64,000 nucleotides of DNA, taken from JADJYF01 sp050186725. Lineage in GTDB: Bacteria; Pseudomonadota; Gammaproteobacteria; Ga0077536. A program made the translations under genes and the position numbers. Positions 1-7,973 of the stretch are shown one piece after another; position 1 is the stretch's first letter, and each line of letters begins with the position of its first letter. Location of the stretch: NCBI GenBank assembly GCA_050186725.1, contig JBFWYG010000015.1, positions 1-64,000 of the forward strand, given 5' to 3'. The notes under the pieces were generated by a model. That model saw only the letters and a program-made list of their open reading frames with translations. It was not told the DNA's origin and did no database searches.

Positions 1-2739
1 GCGCCGCTGCTCGCCGCGTGGCCGCTGCCGCCCGCACTGTCGCTCAGCCTGACAAGCCTGGTGTCGCAGAAGGCCGAATGGCTGTCGGTGGAGAAGGCCA
101 ATGCCGAGGTCGACAGCGCGAACCAGCCGCGCCTGGTGGCGCTGAACGCGCTGCGTCCGTTGCATTTCGAACTCGGCGATACGCCGCGCCTCAACAATCC
201 CACCGGCGAGCTTGCGACCATCGCGACACGCGGCATCGATCTCACCTGGGGCAACCCGTTTCTCGACGGCATCGTGCTGAGCGGGCGGCTGGCCAGCGCG
301 GATTTCCGCATCCAGGCGCCCACCGCCGACAGCCTCGCGCTCGGCGCCACCGGGCCACTGGTGCTGGATGGCTTCAGCGTCAGCCATGACGGCACCGTGC
401 TGGCGCGCGGGCTGGCGCTGCGCGTGTCGCCGGATCTGCGCTACGCGCCGGGCGTGAGCGAGATCGCGCTCCGCGGCCTCACGCTGCGGGGCGGCGGCGG
501 ACGCTTGATGAATGGCGACCTCACGCTAGGCGTGACCTCCGTGCCGGATCAGACGCCTGCCTTCACCGCGCGCGGCAAGCTGGCGCTCGACGTGTCGCGC
601 CTCTCGACCCAGCCGGCGCTGGCCGACAAGCTGGGCGGCCTGCTGCCCGAGGCGGTGCCGCTCGCCGCGCGGCTCGACTTCGACGTCGCGTCCGCCGGCG
701 AGAAAATCGACGTCACCCGCGCCCATGCCGAACTCGATGCCGGGCCGCGCGCGCGCTTCGTGTTGAACGCCGAGCCCGGTCTCGAGATCCGCACGAAGCT
801 CGCGCCGGGCGAGGAACTCGCGCGCCACGTGGTGGGGCAGGCGGGTCTCGATGTGCGCAACCTGTCTTCCGAGACCTTGAACCACTTCGTGCCGCTGGGG
901 CCGGTCAGCTTCGCCGAGATCAATTCCAGCCTGCGGCTGCGCTCGAACGGCAGCATCCTGCGCGCCGCGACACTCGCGCCGCTGGCGGTGCAGGCGGTGC
1001 GCGTGAACGACGCCAGCGGCGAGCGCCTGAAGGAGTTCTCGCTCAGCACCAACGCGACGCTGCGCGCCGAGGGCCACGAGCTCAAGGCGAACTTCAAGGA
1101 CCTCGCGCTCGCCTTCAGCGCCGCGCCGCAGCAGCCGGCGCTGCGCGGCAGCGTCGCGATGCACGTCGCGCCGGACAACCAGGTGCCGCTCACCATGCTG
1201 GACGCGCAGCTCACGGCGGACCTGCCCCAGCTCCTGTCGCAACCCGCGGTGCTGCCCGGCCACAAGCTGACCGGCGGCGCGCTCGCGCTGTCGGTCGCGG
1301 TCGATCCCGCTCGCCACATCCAGGCCAAGGCGCTGCTGGACGGCCTGACCTCCACCGCGCCGCTCGCCATCGAGACCTTCGAGCTGCCGGTGGAGGGCGA
1401 GATGGCCGCGGACGGCCAGGGCTTCGACTTCACCGCGCCACTCATCGGGCGCGGCAAGTCCGGGGTCAGCAACGCGACGGTCGCGGGCCACTACGCGCCG
1501 CAGCCCGACGAGCCGCGGGTGCTGCACCTCGACATCGCGAGCAAGCTCTTCTACCTGAACGACATCCTCGCAACCGTGCAGCAGGTGACGCGCGGCGAGG
1601 TCACGCCACCGCCCTCGGCCGAGACCGTCGGCGAGGCGCCGAAGACGCCGCCGCGCATCGCCATCGACGACACGCCGGACGGCAAGGCGGCGTGGAAGCT
1701 CCTGCCCTACGCGGTAGTGGTCGACCTGCAGATCGACAAGCTGTTCTACACCGACTACCTGGCCTTCACCGATGTCGGCGGCCAGCTCGATCTGCGCACG
1801 CGCAAGTTCGCGCTGAACGGTATCAAGGCCCATTTCCACGAGGCGGCGCTGAAGCTGGACGGCATCACGCGTTTCGACGCGACCGCCGCCCAGCCCTACA
1901 GCATGGAGCTCGACGGCACCGTCAACGACTTCGATCTGAACCAGTTCTTCACCGAGCTGGTGCCGGGCGAGAAGCCGCGGGTCGAGGGCCTGTTCGGCGT
2001 GCAGGTGAAGGGCTTCGGCCAGTTCCCGAACTTCGGCCAGCTGCGCAATCGGCTCTTGTTCGACATGCGCATGCAGAGCCGCGACGGCCTGTTCCGGCCG
2101 CTGCCTCCAAGCAGCGGGCTCTTGGTCGGCGCGTCGGACCTGCTCGGCTTGTTCGGCGAGGGCCTGTCCTACATTCCGACCGGCGGCTTCGGCGCCGGCG
2201 CCATCGCGCGCCTGGTGAACTACATCGCGCGCATCGACTACGACAGCATCGACATCCATCTGAAGCGCGACGAGTCACGCAACGTCACCGTCGAGCAGTT
2301 CCAGCTCCTGAGTCCGACCATCGCGCTCACCGCGACCGGCGGCATCCAGCACGAGGAGGGCAGCGACATCTTCGACAGCCCGCTGGAACTCACCGCCCAC
2401 CTCGACATGCTCGGGCGCGGCGCGGCCATTCTCTACAGCATGGATCTCATGCAGGACGAGCGTAACGAACTCGGCTACTGGCGCGGCCCCGAGATCCGCA
2501 TCTGGGGCACGCCGGCCGACAGCCACACCAACTTCGAGGAAGTCATCAACCGCGCCGCCGACGGTACCACCAAGGGCGCCTTCACCCGGCCCATCGCGGG
2601 CCTCATCGGCAACCTCAAATACCGCTGGTTCGACAGCGACAGCCGCGAGCGCGAAGCGCTGACCGAGAGCAAGCGCGAGGAGCGCATCGAGCAGCTGGAG
2701 GCGGAGGTGCCGGCGGACGTCGAAGAAGCATCGCCCTGA
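1..2739 (+). CDS. AsmA-like envelope protein, 5' end missing
   Basis: The reading frame is open from the first base of the window, so the true start and any N-terminal membrane anchor lie upstream. About 912 residues are visible. The composition is typical of AsmA/TamB-like proteins: long alternating beta-strand-forming segments, many 'L..L.....F' repeats and no catalytic motifs. The last 300 residues look like an AsmA C-terminal domain (segments such as VEGLFGVQVKGFGQF and LLFDMRMQSRDGLFRP), followed by a short acidic, charged tail. Such proteins usually span the periplasm and are implicated in phospholipid transport or outer-membrane assembly in Gram-negative bacteria. Family assignment is by sequence character rather than a unique motif, and the substrate is unknown. 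The gene ends in TGA, 176 bases before the next gene. Confidence 0.6.
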   Translation, partial: APLLAAWPLPPALSLSLTSLVSQKAEWLSVEKANAEVDSANQPRLVALNALRPLHFELGDTPRLNNPTGELATIATRGIDLTWGNPFLDGIVLSGRLASADFRIQAPTADSLALGATGPLVLDGFSVSHDGTVLARGLALRVSPDLRYAPGVSEIALRGLTLRGGGGRLMNGDLTLGVTSVPDQTPAFTARGKLALDVSRLSTQPALADKLGGLLPEAVPLAARLDFDVASAGEKIDVTRAHAELDAGPRARFVLNAEPGLEIRTKLAPGEELARHVVGQAGLDVRNLSSETLNHFVPLGPVSFAEINSSLRLRSNGSILRAATLAPLAVQAVRVNDASGERLKEFSLSTNATLRAEGHELKANFKDLALAFSAAPQQPALRGSVAMHVAPDNQVPLTMLDAQLTADLPQLLSQPAVLPGHKLTGGALALSVAVDPARHIQAKALLDGLTSTAPLAIETFELPVEGEMAADGQGFDFTAPLIGRGKSGVSNATVAGHYAPQPDEPRVLHLDIASKLFYLNDILATVQQVTRGEVTPPPSAETVGEAPKTPPRIAIDDTPDGKAAWKLLPYAVVVDLQIDKLFYTDYLAFTDVGGQLDLRTRKFALNGIKAHFHEAALKLDGITRFDATAAQPYSMELDGTVNDFDLNQFFTELVPGEKPRVEGLFGVQVKGFGQFPNFGQLRNRLLFDMRMQSRDGLFRPLPPSSGLLVGASDLLGLFGEGLSYIPTGGFGAGAIARLVNYIARIDYDSIDIHLKRDESRNVTVEQFQLLSPTIALTATGGIQHEEGSDIFDSPLELTAHLDMLGRGAAILYSMDLMQDERNELGYWRGPEIRIWGTPADSHTNFEEVINRAADGTTKGAFTRPIAGLIGNLKYRWFDSDSREREALTESKREERIEQLEAEVPADVEEASP

Positions 2740-2915
2740 CGGGCAGGGCGGCCATCGGCTGCACAGCGCTGCGTCGAGCTGTTCGCGGACCCCGGGCCTA
2801 GGTCGCCCTCTACCCCGTATCGGTCGCAGGTGGGATTTCCCACAGTTGCAGCGACGGGATTGCAGGATCATCCGCTCGAAGCGCGTGGTCGGCTGGTGAG
2901 GGGAGCGAGAACCGC

Positions 2916-3362
2916 ATGGAGACGGAGAACAGAAGCGCGGCGAAGTCAAAGCTTGCGGGCTCGACCGCTGCTCGCGCCGCGTTCTTCCCCCCCGAGTTGC
3001 TCGGCCGCGGCGCCACGTCGTTACTCGTCTGCCTCTGCTTGACGGGCTGCGCCGTCCCTTTCCAAGCCAAGGACGGCACGGTGCATCACGTCATTGTCGG
3101 ATTCGGCGTCGTTTCCACGCCGAGACCAAGCCCGGACGCGATCGAGGTCGTGCGCAGCCACGCCTTGGGCTTGTCGGTCGACGACAGCCCCGCGCCGCGG
3201 GTGTCACTTGGATACTCCAGCAGTGTCATAACCAGCGTCGAACCGGCAGGTGTCGAGGCTATCGTGGACGTGGAAGCAAGCCCCTTCGGTCATACGCGCG
3301 TGTCAGCGCGCGCCGACCGTTCGAAGTCATCACCCCCCGTCAGCAACAGGAAGGAACCATGA
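2916..3362 (+). CDS. putative lipoprotein, unknown function
   Basis: A 148-residue protein I do not recognise. A short hydrophobic stretch (about residues 34-43) runs into LTGC at residues 42-45, a good lipobox, so export and lipidation at Cys45 is plausible. The n-region is unusually long (over 30 residues), and a later start would fit a signal peptide better, but I see no alternative start codon before the hydrophobic core. The mature part contains a segment of the form xGLxVxxSPx(7)LGY that recurs in the next protein. Its stop overlaps the next start in ATGA, so the two are probably translationally coupled. A GGGAG-like ribosome site sits about 11 bases before the ATG. Confidence 0.6.
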   Translation: METENRSAAKSKLAGSTAARAAFFPPELLGRGATSLLVCLCLTGCAVPFQAKDGTVHHVIVGFGVVSTPRPSPDAIEVVRSHALGLSVDDSPAPRVSLGYSSSVITSVEPAGVEAIVDVEASPFGHTRVSARADRSKSSPPVSNRKEP

Positions 3363-3982
3363 ATACCTACGTCGTCATTGCAGCCGCCGTCGCCATGGGC
3401 ATGACCAGCGGATGCACCGCAAGTCGCCACAAGGTCATTGCCGCGACCGGCACGGTCATCGGCCTGGAGGTCGCGCAGAGCCCGGCGAACCAGTCACCCC
3501 AGGCAAAGCTCGGATACAACCGCGCCGAACTGGCGATCGTGCCGACCAACCGCAACGACGAACCGGCTGCCGGCGGCAATGGCACAGGCGCCAGTGACGT
3601 CGCCGACGTATTGATGGAACTCAAGTACCAGGGGCTGCTGGGCGGAAGCAGTTCGGGCATCCACCAACGGCTCGCGGTGGGCTCGGAGGCGGTCACGCAG
3701 CCTGGTGCTTGGCTGATGTTTCTGAAGGACGCGCAAGGCACCGTGAGCGCCGCAAATGCCAGCGCGTTGGAAAAGGCCATGGAGGCCGTGCCAACGGCTG
3801 AGGCCACCCAGACGCTCGGAGATCTCGCAAGGGGATTCTCGGCCGCCGACAGCGGCACGCAGCAGCGCTACGACGCCGCGGCGAAGTCAGCAGGGTTCGC
3901 GAGCTTCCAGGCCTTCCTCGCCGCCAAGCCGACGGCAGCGCAGGCGACCAAGGTTCGAGACAACTTCGTCGCCGGCAACTAG
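3359..3982 (+). CDS. putative exported/lipoprotein, unknown function
   Basis: A 207-residue protein I do not recognise. The N-terminus has a hydrophobic core (residues 4-15) followed by TSGC at residues 16-19. This resembles a lipobox but has Thr at position -3, so it may be a signal peptide with imperfect lipidation. Residues near 33-60 contain GLEVAQSP followed by LGYNRAEL, matching the upstream protein in spacing. The C-terminal half is alanine-rich and predicted helical, without known motifs. The start is well supported by AGGAAGGA seven bases upstream and by the four-base overlap with the preceding gene. The upstream gene, this one and the following 58-residue gene look like a three-gene operon. 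Confidence 0.65.
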   Translation: MNTYVVIAAAVAMGMTSGCTASRHKVIAATGTVIGLEVAQSPANQSPQAKLGYNRAELAIVPTNRNDEPAAGGNGTGASDVADVLMELKYQGLLGGSSSGIHQRLAVGSEAVTQPGAWLMFLKDAQGTVSAANASALEKAMEAVPTAEATQTLGDLARGFSAADSGTQQRYDAAAKSAGFASFQAFLAAKPTAAQATKVRDNFVAGN

Positions 3983-4070
3983 ACCGGCGATCATTGGAGC
4001 AGGGACGTGCGCGCCTCCGGGCCATGCGCTTTGCGCTGCTCCGCAACCAAAACTACACGGAGGGAACGAC

Positions 4071-4247
4071 ATGCCTAACAATACCGCGATTGCGACCGAG
4101 ACGGTTGTGCGCAGGGTGGCACTGACGCCGGGCTTCGACCAGATACTCGTGAACGAGTCCGACGTGCTTGGCGCCCAGGGCTACCTGCTGCGCGGCCTGA
4201 CCACCGTCGGCAACGAGTTGCTCTGCGTCTACCAACGCACGCGGTAA
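4071..4247 (+). CDS. small protein of 58 residues, DUF4177-like pattern
   Basis: A short gene recognised by a very strong ribosome-binding site (GGAGGGA, about five bases before the ATG) and by its position 88 bases after the previous gene on the same strand. The 58-residue product has the pattern L-N-E-x(4)-AQGY-x(7)-G-x(5)-V-Y-Q-R, which resembles small DUF4177-type proteins ('LN..G..GW.L' followed by a beta strand ending in 'R'). There is no signal peptide or membrane segment. The resemblance is a reading of the pattern, not a search result. The frame is also open upstream, but only this ATG has a ribosome site. Confidence 0.6.
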   Translation: MPNNTAIATETVVRRVALTPGFDQILVNESDVLGAQGYLLRGLTTVGNELLCVYQRTR

Positions 4248-4259
4248 CCAGCACGAAGA

Positions 4260-4324
4260 GGGGACAGACCACGTTTAAAGCCCGGCCCCCGACAGGGGCG
4301 GGGCATTAAACGTGGTCTGTCCCC
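4260..4324. repeat. perfect 19-bp inverted repeat, REP-like palindrome between convergent genes
   Basis: The left arm ggggacagaccacgtttaa (4260-4278) is exactly complementary to the right arm (4306-4324). The 27-base GC-rich loop itself contains a small hairpin (CCCC-cgaca-GGGG type). It lies 12 bases after the plus-strand 58-residue gene and 8 bases beyond the minus-strand malQ stop. It could therefore act as a bidirectional terminator. Sequences of this kind (GGGGACAGACCACGTTT) recur near REP-associated transposases in many Gammaproteobacteria, which I state from general knowledge. Only one copy is present in this window and no transposase is near. Confidence 0.8.
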
Positions 4325-4332
4325 GATTCCCA

Positions 4333-5910
4333 TCACAACCCCACCCGATCATCCAAGGCCACGCCGTTCCTGCCATGCACGGCCGAGATCTGCCGCAGGC
4401 GCCGCCCGCGCCAGGCGTCGAGCTGCGACCACTGCATGCGCCAGCTCCATTGGCCGTCGGCGAGGCCGGGGGTGTTCATGCGTGCCTCGCCGCCTTGCGA
4501 GAGCACGTCTTGCATCGGGTAGAGCGAGTAGCGCGCGGTGGACGCCGAGGCGGCGTGGATCAGGTCCCAGCCGATCTCATGCCCGTCGGTCTTCAAGTAG
4601 ATGCGCGCGAAGTCCCGTTCGCGCGTGCTCGCGGCTTCGAACCAGCCGAGCGTGGTGTCGTTGTCGTGAGTGCCAGTGAACACCGCGCAGTCCTCGGGCA
4701 GGTTGTGCGGCAGGTTCAGGTCCTCCGCGTCCGAACCGAAGCCGAACTGCAGCACGCGCATGCCCGGCAGACCGGCGGCGCGGCGCAGCGCGCGCACGTC
4801 GGCGGTGATGGTGCCGAGATCCTCGGCCACCAGCGGCAGGGCGCCGTGGGCCGCGCCGAGGTGCTGCTCGAGCGCAGTGAAGAAGGCGATGCCGGGGCCA
4901 GGCACCCATTCGCCCTCCACCGCGGTGCGCGCGCCGGCCGGCACGCGCCAGTAGGACTCCAGCGCGCGAAAATGATCGATGCGCACCAGGTCGGCGAAGG
5001 CGAGCGCGCTGTCGAGCCGCGCGCGCCACCAGGCGAAGCCTTCCTCGGCGTGACGTTCCCAGCGATAGAGCGGGTTGCCCCACAGCTGGCCGTCGGCGCT
5101 GAAGTAGTCGGGCGGCACGCCGGCCACGGCCGTCGGACGATAGCCCGGGTCGAGCTGGAACAGTTCCGGCCGCACCCACACGTCGACGCTGTCCCACGCG
5201 ACGTAGATCGGCAGGTCGCCGATGATGCGCACGCCGTGTTCGCGCGCGTACTCGCGGATCGCGCGCCACTGGCGCGCGCAGCACCACTGCACGAAGCGCC
5301 AGAAATCACACTCGGCGGACAGCACGTCGGCGGCGGTGCGCAGGCTGCCGGGGTCGCGCCGCGCGAGATCGGCCGGCCACTGCGGCCAGGCGCGGCCTTC
5401 GCCCAGGCTCTCGCGCAAGGCCATGAAGAGCGCATAGTCGTCCAGCCAGCCGCGCTCGGCGGCGCACCACGCGCGGAACGCGACGTGCAGTTCGGCGAAC
5501 TCGGCCGGCGCGGTAAAGAAGCGCTGCGCGGCGATGTGCAGCAGTCGCGTGCGCAGCCGCGCGCCCTCGCCGAAATCCGCGCGACCGGGCGCGGCCTCGA
5601 GCTGGGCGCAGGCCTGCGCGAGGGCCTCGCGATCGAGCAGGCGCTCATCGGCCAGCGCGACCAGCGAGACCAGCAATGGATTGCCGGCACGCGCCGCCGG
5701 ACTGGTATAGGGCGACGCGCCGGGACCGACCGGGTTGAAGGGCAGCACCTGCCACAGCGACTGGCCAGCCTCGGCCAGCCAGTCGACGAACTCGCGCGCG
5801 GCGGCGCCGAATTCGCCGCTGCCGGCGTCGGGCGCGCCCTCACGCGGCGCGGGCAGCGAGGTGGGATGCAGCAGCACGCCGCTCGCGCGGCCGTGGTTGG
5901 CGATACTCAT
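4333..5910 (-). CDS. malQ: 4-alpha-glucanotransferase (amylomaltase)
   Basis: A 525-residue GH77 enzyme that transfers maltodextrin segments between 1,4-glucans, releasing glucose. The N-terminus (SGVLLHPTSLPAPR) and the LPFNPVGPGASPY segment are classic MalQ signatures. The catalytic residues are visible: the nucleophile Asp in RIDHFRALESYW (about residue 307), the acid/base Glu in LVAEDLG (about 361) and the Asp in THDNDTT (about 414). The length is typical of the short bacterial and plant-plastid type rather than the longer E. coli type. The ATG overlaps the glgX stop in ATGA, making this the last gene of the glgP-glgB-glgX-malQ operon. It probably recycles the short maltodextrins left by GlgP and GlgX. 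Confidence 0.95.
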   Translation of the reverse strand: MSIANHGRASGVLLHPTSLPAPREGAPDAGSGEFGAAAREFVDWLAEAGQSLWQVLPFNPVGPGASPYTSPAARAGNPLLVSLVALADERLLDREALAQACAQLEAAPGRADFGEGARLRTRLLHIAAQRFFTAPAEFAELHVAFRAWCAAERGWLDDYALFMALRESLGEGRAWPQWPADLARRDPGSLRTAADVLSAECDFWRFVQWCCARQWRAIREYAREHGVRIIGDLPIYVAWDSVDVWVRPELFQLDPGYRPTAVAGVPPDYFSADGQLWGNPLYRWERHAEEGFAWWRARLDSALAFADLVRIDHFRALESYWRVPAGARTAVEGEWVPGPGIAFFTALEQHLGAAHGALPLVAEDLGTITADVRALRRAAGLPGMRVLQFGFGSDAEDLNLPHNLPEDCAVFTGTHDNDTTLGWFEAASTRERDFARIYLKTDGHEIGWDLIHAASASTARYSLYPMQDVLSQGGEARMNTPGLADGQWSWRMQWSQLDAWRGRRLRQISAVHGRNGVALDDRVGL

Positions 5911-7973
5911 GGCTGGCGCTCCGTGCGCGCGGCGAGCAGCACCACGCTGCGCGCCTTCAGGGCATAGGTCGGCGCGTCGACCGCCTGGCCGTCCGGGGTG
6001 AAGGGCGCGGCCAGCGCCGTGTCGAAACGCAGCGTCCAGCCACCGGCCGGCAGCGGAAACTCGCAGTCGCGCTGTTCGGCGTTGAACAGCACCAGCAGCG
6101 CCGGCGTGCCCTGCACCGGCCGCGTGCCGAGCAGCATGCCGAGCACGAAGCGCTGACTCTCCTGCCATTGGTCGGGCTGCATCTCGGTGCCCTGGCGGTT
6201 CAGCCAGGTCACGTCGCGCGCCCCGAAGCCATCCTGGGCGCCGTTCCACCAGCGCACGTCCTTCAGTTGAGGCGTGGCCTGGCGCAGCGCGATGAGCCGC
6301 GCGGTGAAGTCACACAGCGACTGGTCGGCCTTGTCCCACGCGAACCAGCTGGTCTCGTCGTCGCGACAGTAGGCGTTATTGTTGCCGCGCTGGCTGCGGC
6401 CGAGTTCATCACCACCGAGCAGCATGGGCAGGCCGCGGGACAGGAAGAGCGTCGCGAGCATGGCGCGCTTCAGACGTCCACGCAGGGTGGTCACCACCAG
6501 CAGGTCGGTCTCGCCCTCGAAGCCGCAGTTCCAACTGAGATTGTGATCCGATCCGTCGCGGTTTTCTTCGCCGTTGGCCTCGTTGTGCTTGCGGTCGTGG
6601 CTGACGAGATCGTGCAGGGTGAAGCCGTCGTGGGCGGTGACGTAGTTGACGCCGGCGAACACGTTGCGCCCGGCGTGGTGGAACAGGTCGCTCGAGCCCG
6701 CGAGGCGCGCGGCGAACTCGCCGCGGTCGGCGGTCTTGCGCACCCAGAACGCCCGCACCGCGCTGCGATAGCGATCGTTCCACTCCGACCAGCCCGGCGG
6801 AAAATGGCCCAGCTGGTAGCCGCCCGGTCCGGTGTCCCAGGGCTCGGCGATGAGTTTCACACCGGCCAGCAGCGGGTCCTGGGCGACGGCGGCGAAGAAC
6901 GCGTGGCGTGGATCGAAGCCCTGCGGGCCGCGCGCCAGTGAAGCCGCGAGATCGAAGCGAAAGCCATCGACGTGCATCTCGCCGACCCAGTAGCGCAGGC
7001 AGTCGAGCACGAACTGCAGCACCCGCGGCTGCGAGAGATCGAGGCTGTTGCCGGTGCCGCTGTGGTTTTCGTAGAAGCGCGCGTCCTCGTGGCGCAGTCG
7101 ATACCAGCTCGCGTTGTCGAGCCCGCGCCAGCTCACCGTCGGTCCGCGCTGATCGCCCTCGGCGGTGTGGTTGAACACCACATCCAGGATCACCTCGAGC
7201 CCGGCCGCGTGCAGCTCGCGCACCATGGTGCGGAACTCGGCGACGCCGTCGGTCCGCGCGTAGCGCGCGTCCGGCACGAAGAAGGCGAGGGTGTTGTAGC
7301 CCCAGTAGTTGTGCGCGCCGCGGCGCGCGAGCGGGTACTCGGTCAGGTGCTGCATGACCGGCAGGAGGTCGAGCGCGGTCACGCCGAGGCGCTTGAAGTG
7401 CTGGATGGCGGCCGGCGCCGAGAGCCCGAGGAAGGTGCCACGCCGCTCGGCGGGAATGTCCGGGTGCTGCAGGCTGAAACCCTTCACGTGCACTTCGTAG
7501 ATCACGCTGTCGGCGAGCGGCGTGCGCGGCGCGCGATCGCCCTGCCAGTCGAAACGCACGTCGCTGACCAGGGCCTTGGGCATGTCGCGCGCGTTGTCCA
7601 GCGCCACGTGGCGATCGCGCGCGTCGTGCACGTCGCCGAGCTGGGCCTCGGTCCAGCGCCACTGCCCGGCGAGGCGGCGCGCGTAGGGATCGAGCAGCAG
7701 CTTGGCCGGGTTGAAGCGGTGGCCGCGCGCCGCGTCCCGCGGCCCATCGACACGCAGGCCATAGACCAGGCCCGGCCCCGCGCCGGGCAGGAAGCCGTGC
7801 CACACACCGTCGGTGTGGGCGGGCAGCGCGATGCGCGCCAGTTCCTGGACGCCCTGGGCGTCGTAGAGACACAGGTCGACGCGGGTGGCGTGGGCGGAAA
7901 AGACCGCGAAGTTCACGCCGCCGTCGACACAGGTCGCGCCCAGCGGCCAGGGGGTTCCGAGTTCGAGTGTCAT
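5907..7973 (-). CDS. glgX: glycogen debranching enzyme GlgX
   Basis: A 688-residue GH13 isoamylase-type enzyme that hydrolyses 1,6-branches of phosphorylase-limited glycogen. The N-terminus carries a CBM48 module (GTPWPLGATCVDGGVNFAVFS), followed by the catalytic barrel. Visible signatures are DVVFNHTAEG (region I), GFRFDLAASL (nucleophile Asp, about residue 339), KLIAEPWDTGPGGYQLG (acid/base Glu) and VTAHDGFTLHDLVS (third acid). The long segment NEANGEENRDGSDHNLSWN is characteristic of the GlgX/TreX group. The start ATG overlaps the glgB stop (ATGA); an in-frame ATG 12 bases further upstream is possible. It sits in the operon between glgB and malQ. Confidence 0.95.
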   Translation of the reverse strand: MTLELGTPWPLGATCVDGGVNFAVFSAHATRVDLCLYDAQGVQELARIALPAHTDGVWHGFLPGAGPGLVYGLRVDGPRDAARGHRFNPAKLLLDPYARRLAGQWRWTEAQLGDVHDARDRHVALDNARDMPKALVSDVRFDWQGDRAPRTPLADSVIYEVHVKGFSLQHPDIPAERRGTFLGLSAPAAIQHFKRLGVTALDLLPVMQHLTEYPLARRGAHNYWGYNTLAFFVPDARYARTDGVAEFRTMVRELHAAGLEVILDVVFNHTAEGDQRGPTVSWRGLDNASWYRLRHEDARFYENHSGTGNSLDLSQPRVLQFVLDCLRYWVGEMHVDGFRFDLAASLARGPQGFDPRHAFFAAVAQDPLLAGVKLIAEPWDTGPGGYQLGHFPPGWSEWNDRYRSAVRAFWVRKTADRGEFAARLAGSSDLFHHAGRNVFAGVNYVTAHDGFTLHDLVSHDRKHNEANGEENRDGSDHNLSWNCGFEGETDLLVVTTLRGRLKRAMLATLFLSRGLPMLLGGDELGRSQRGNNNAYCRDDETSWFAWDKADQSLCDFTARLIALRQATPQLKDVRWWNGAQDGFGARDVTWLNRQGTEMQPDQWQESQRFVLGMLLGTRPVQGTPALLVLFNAEQRDCEFPLPAGGWTLRFDTALAAPFTPDGQAVDAPTYALKARSVVLLAARTERQP

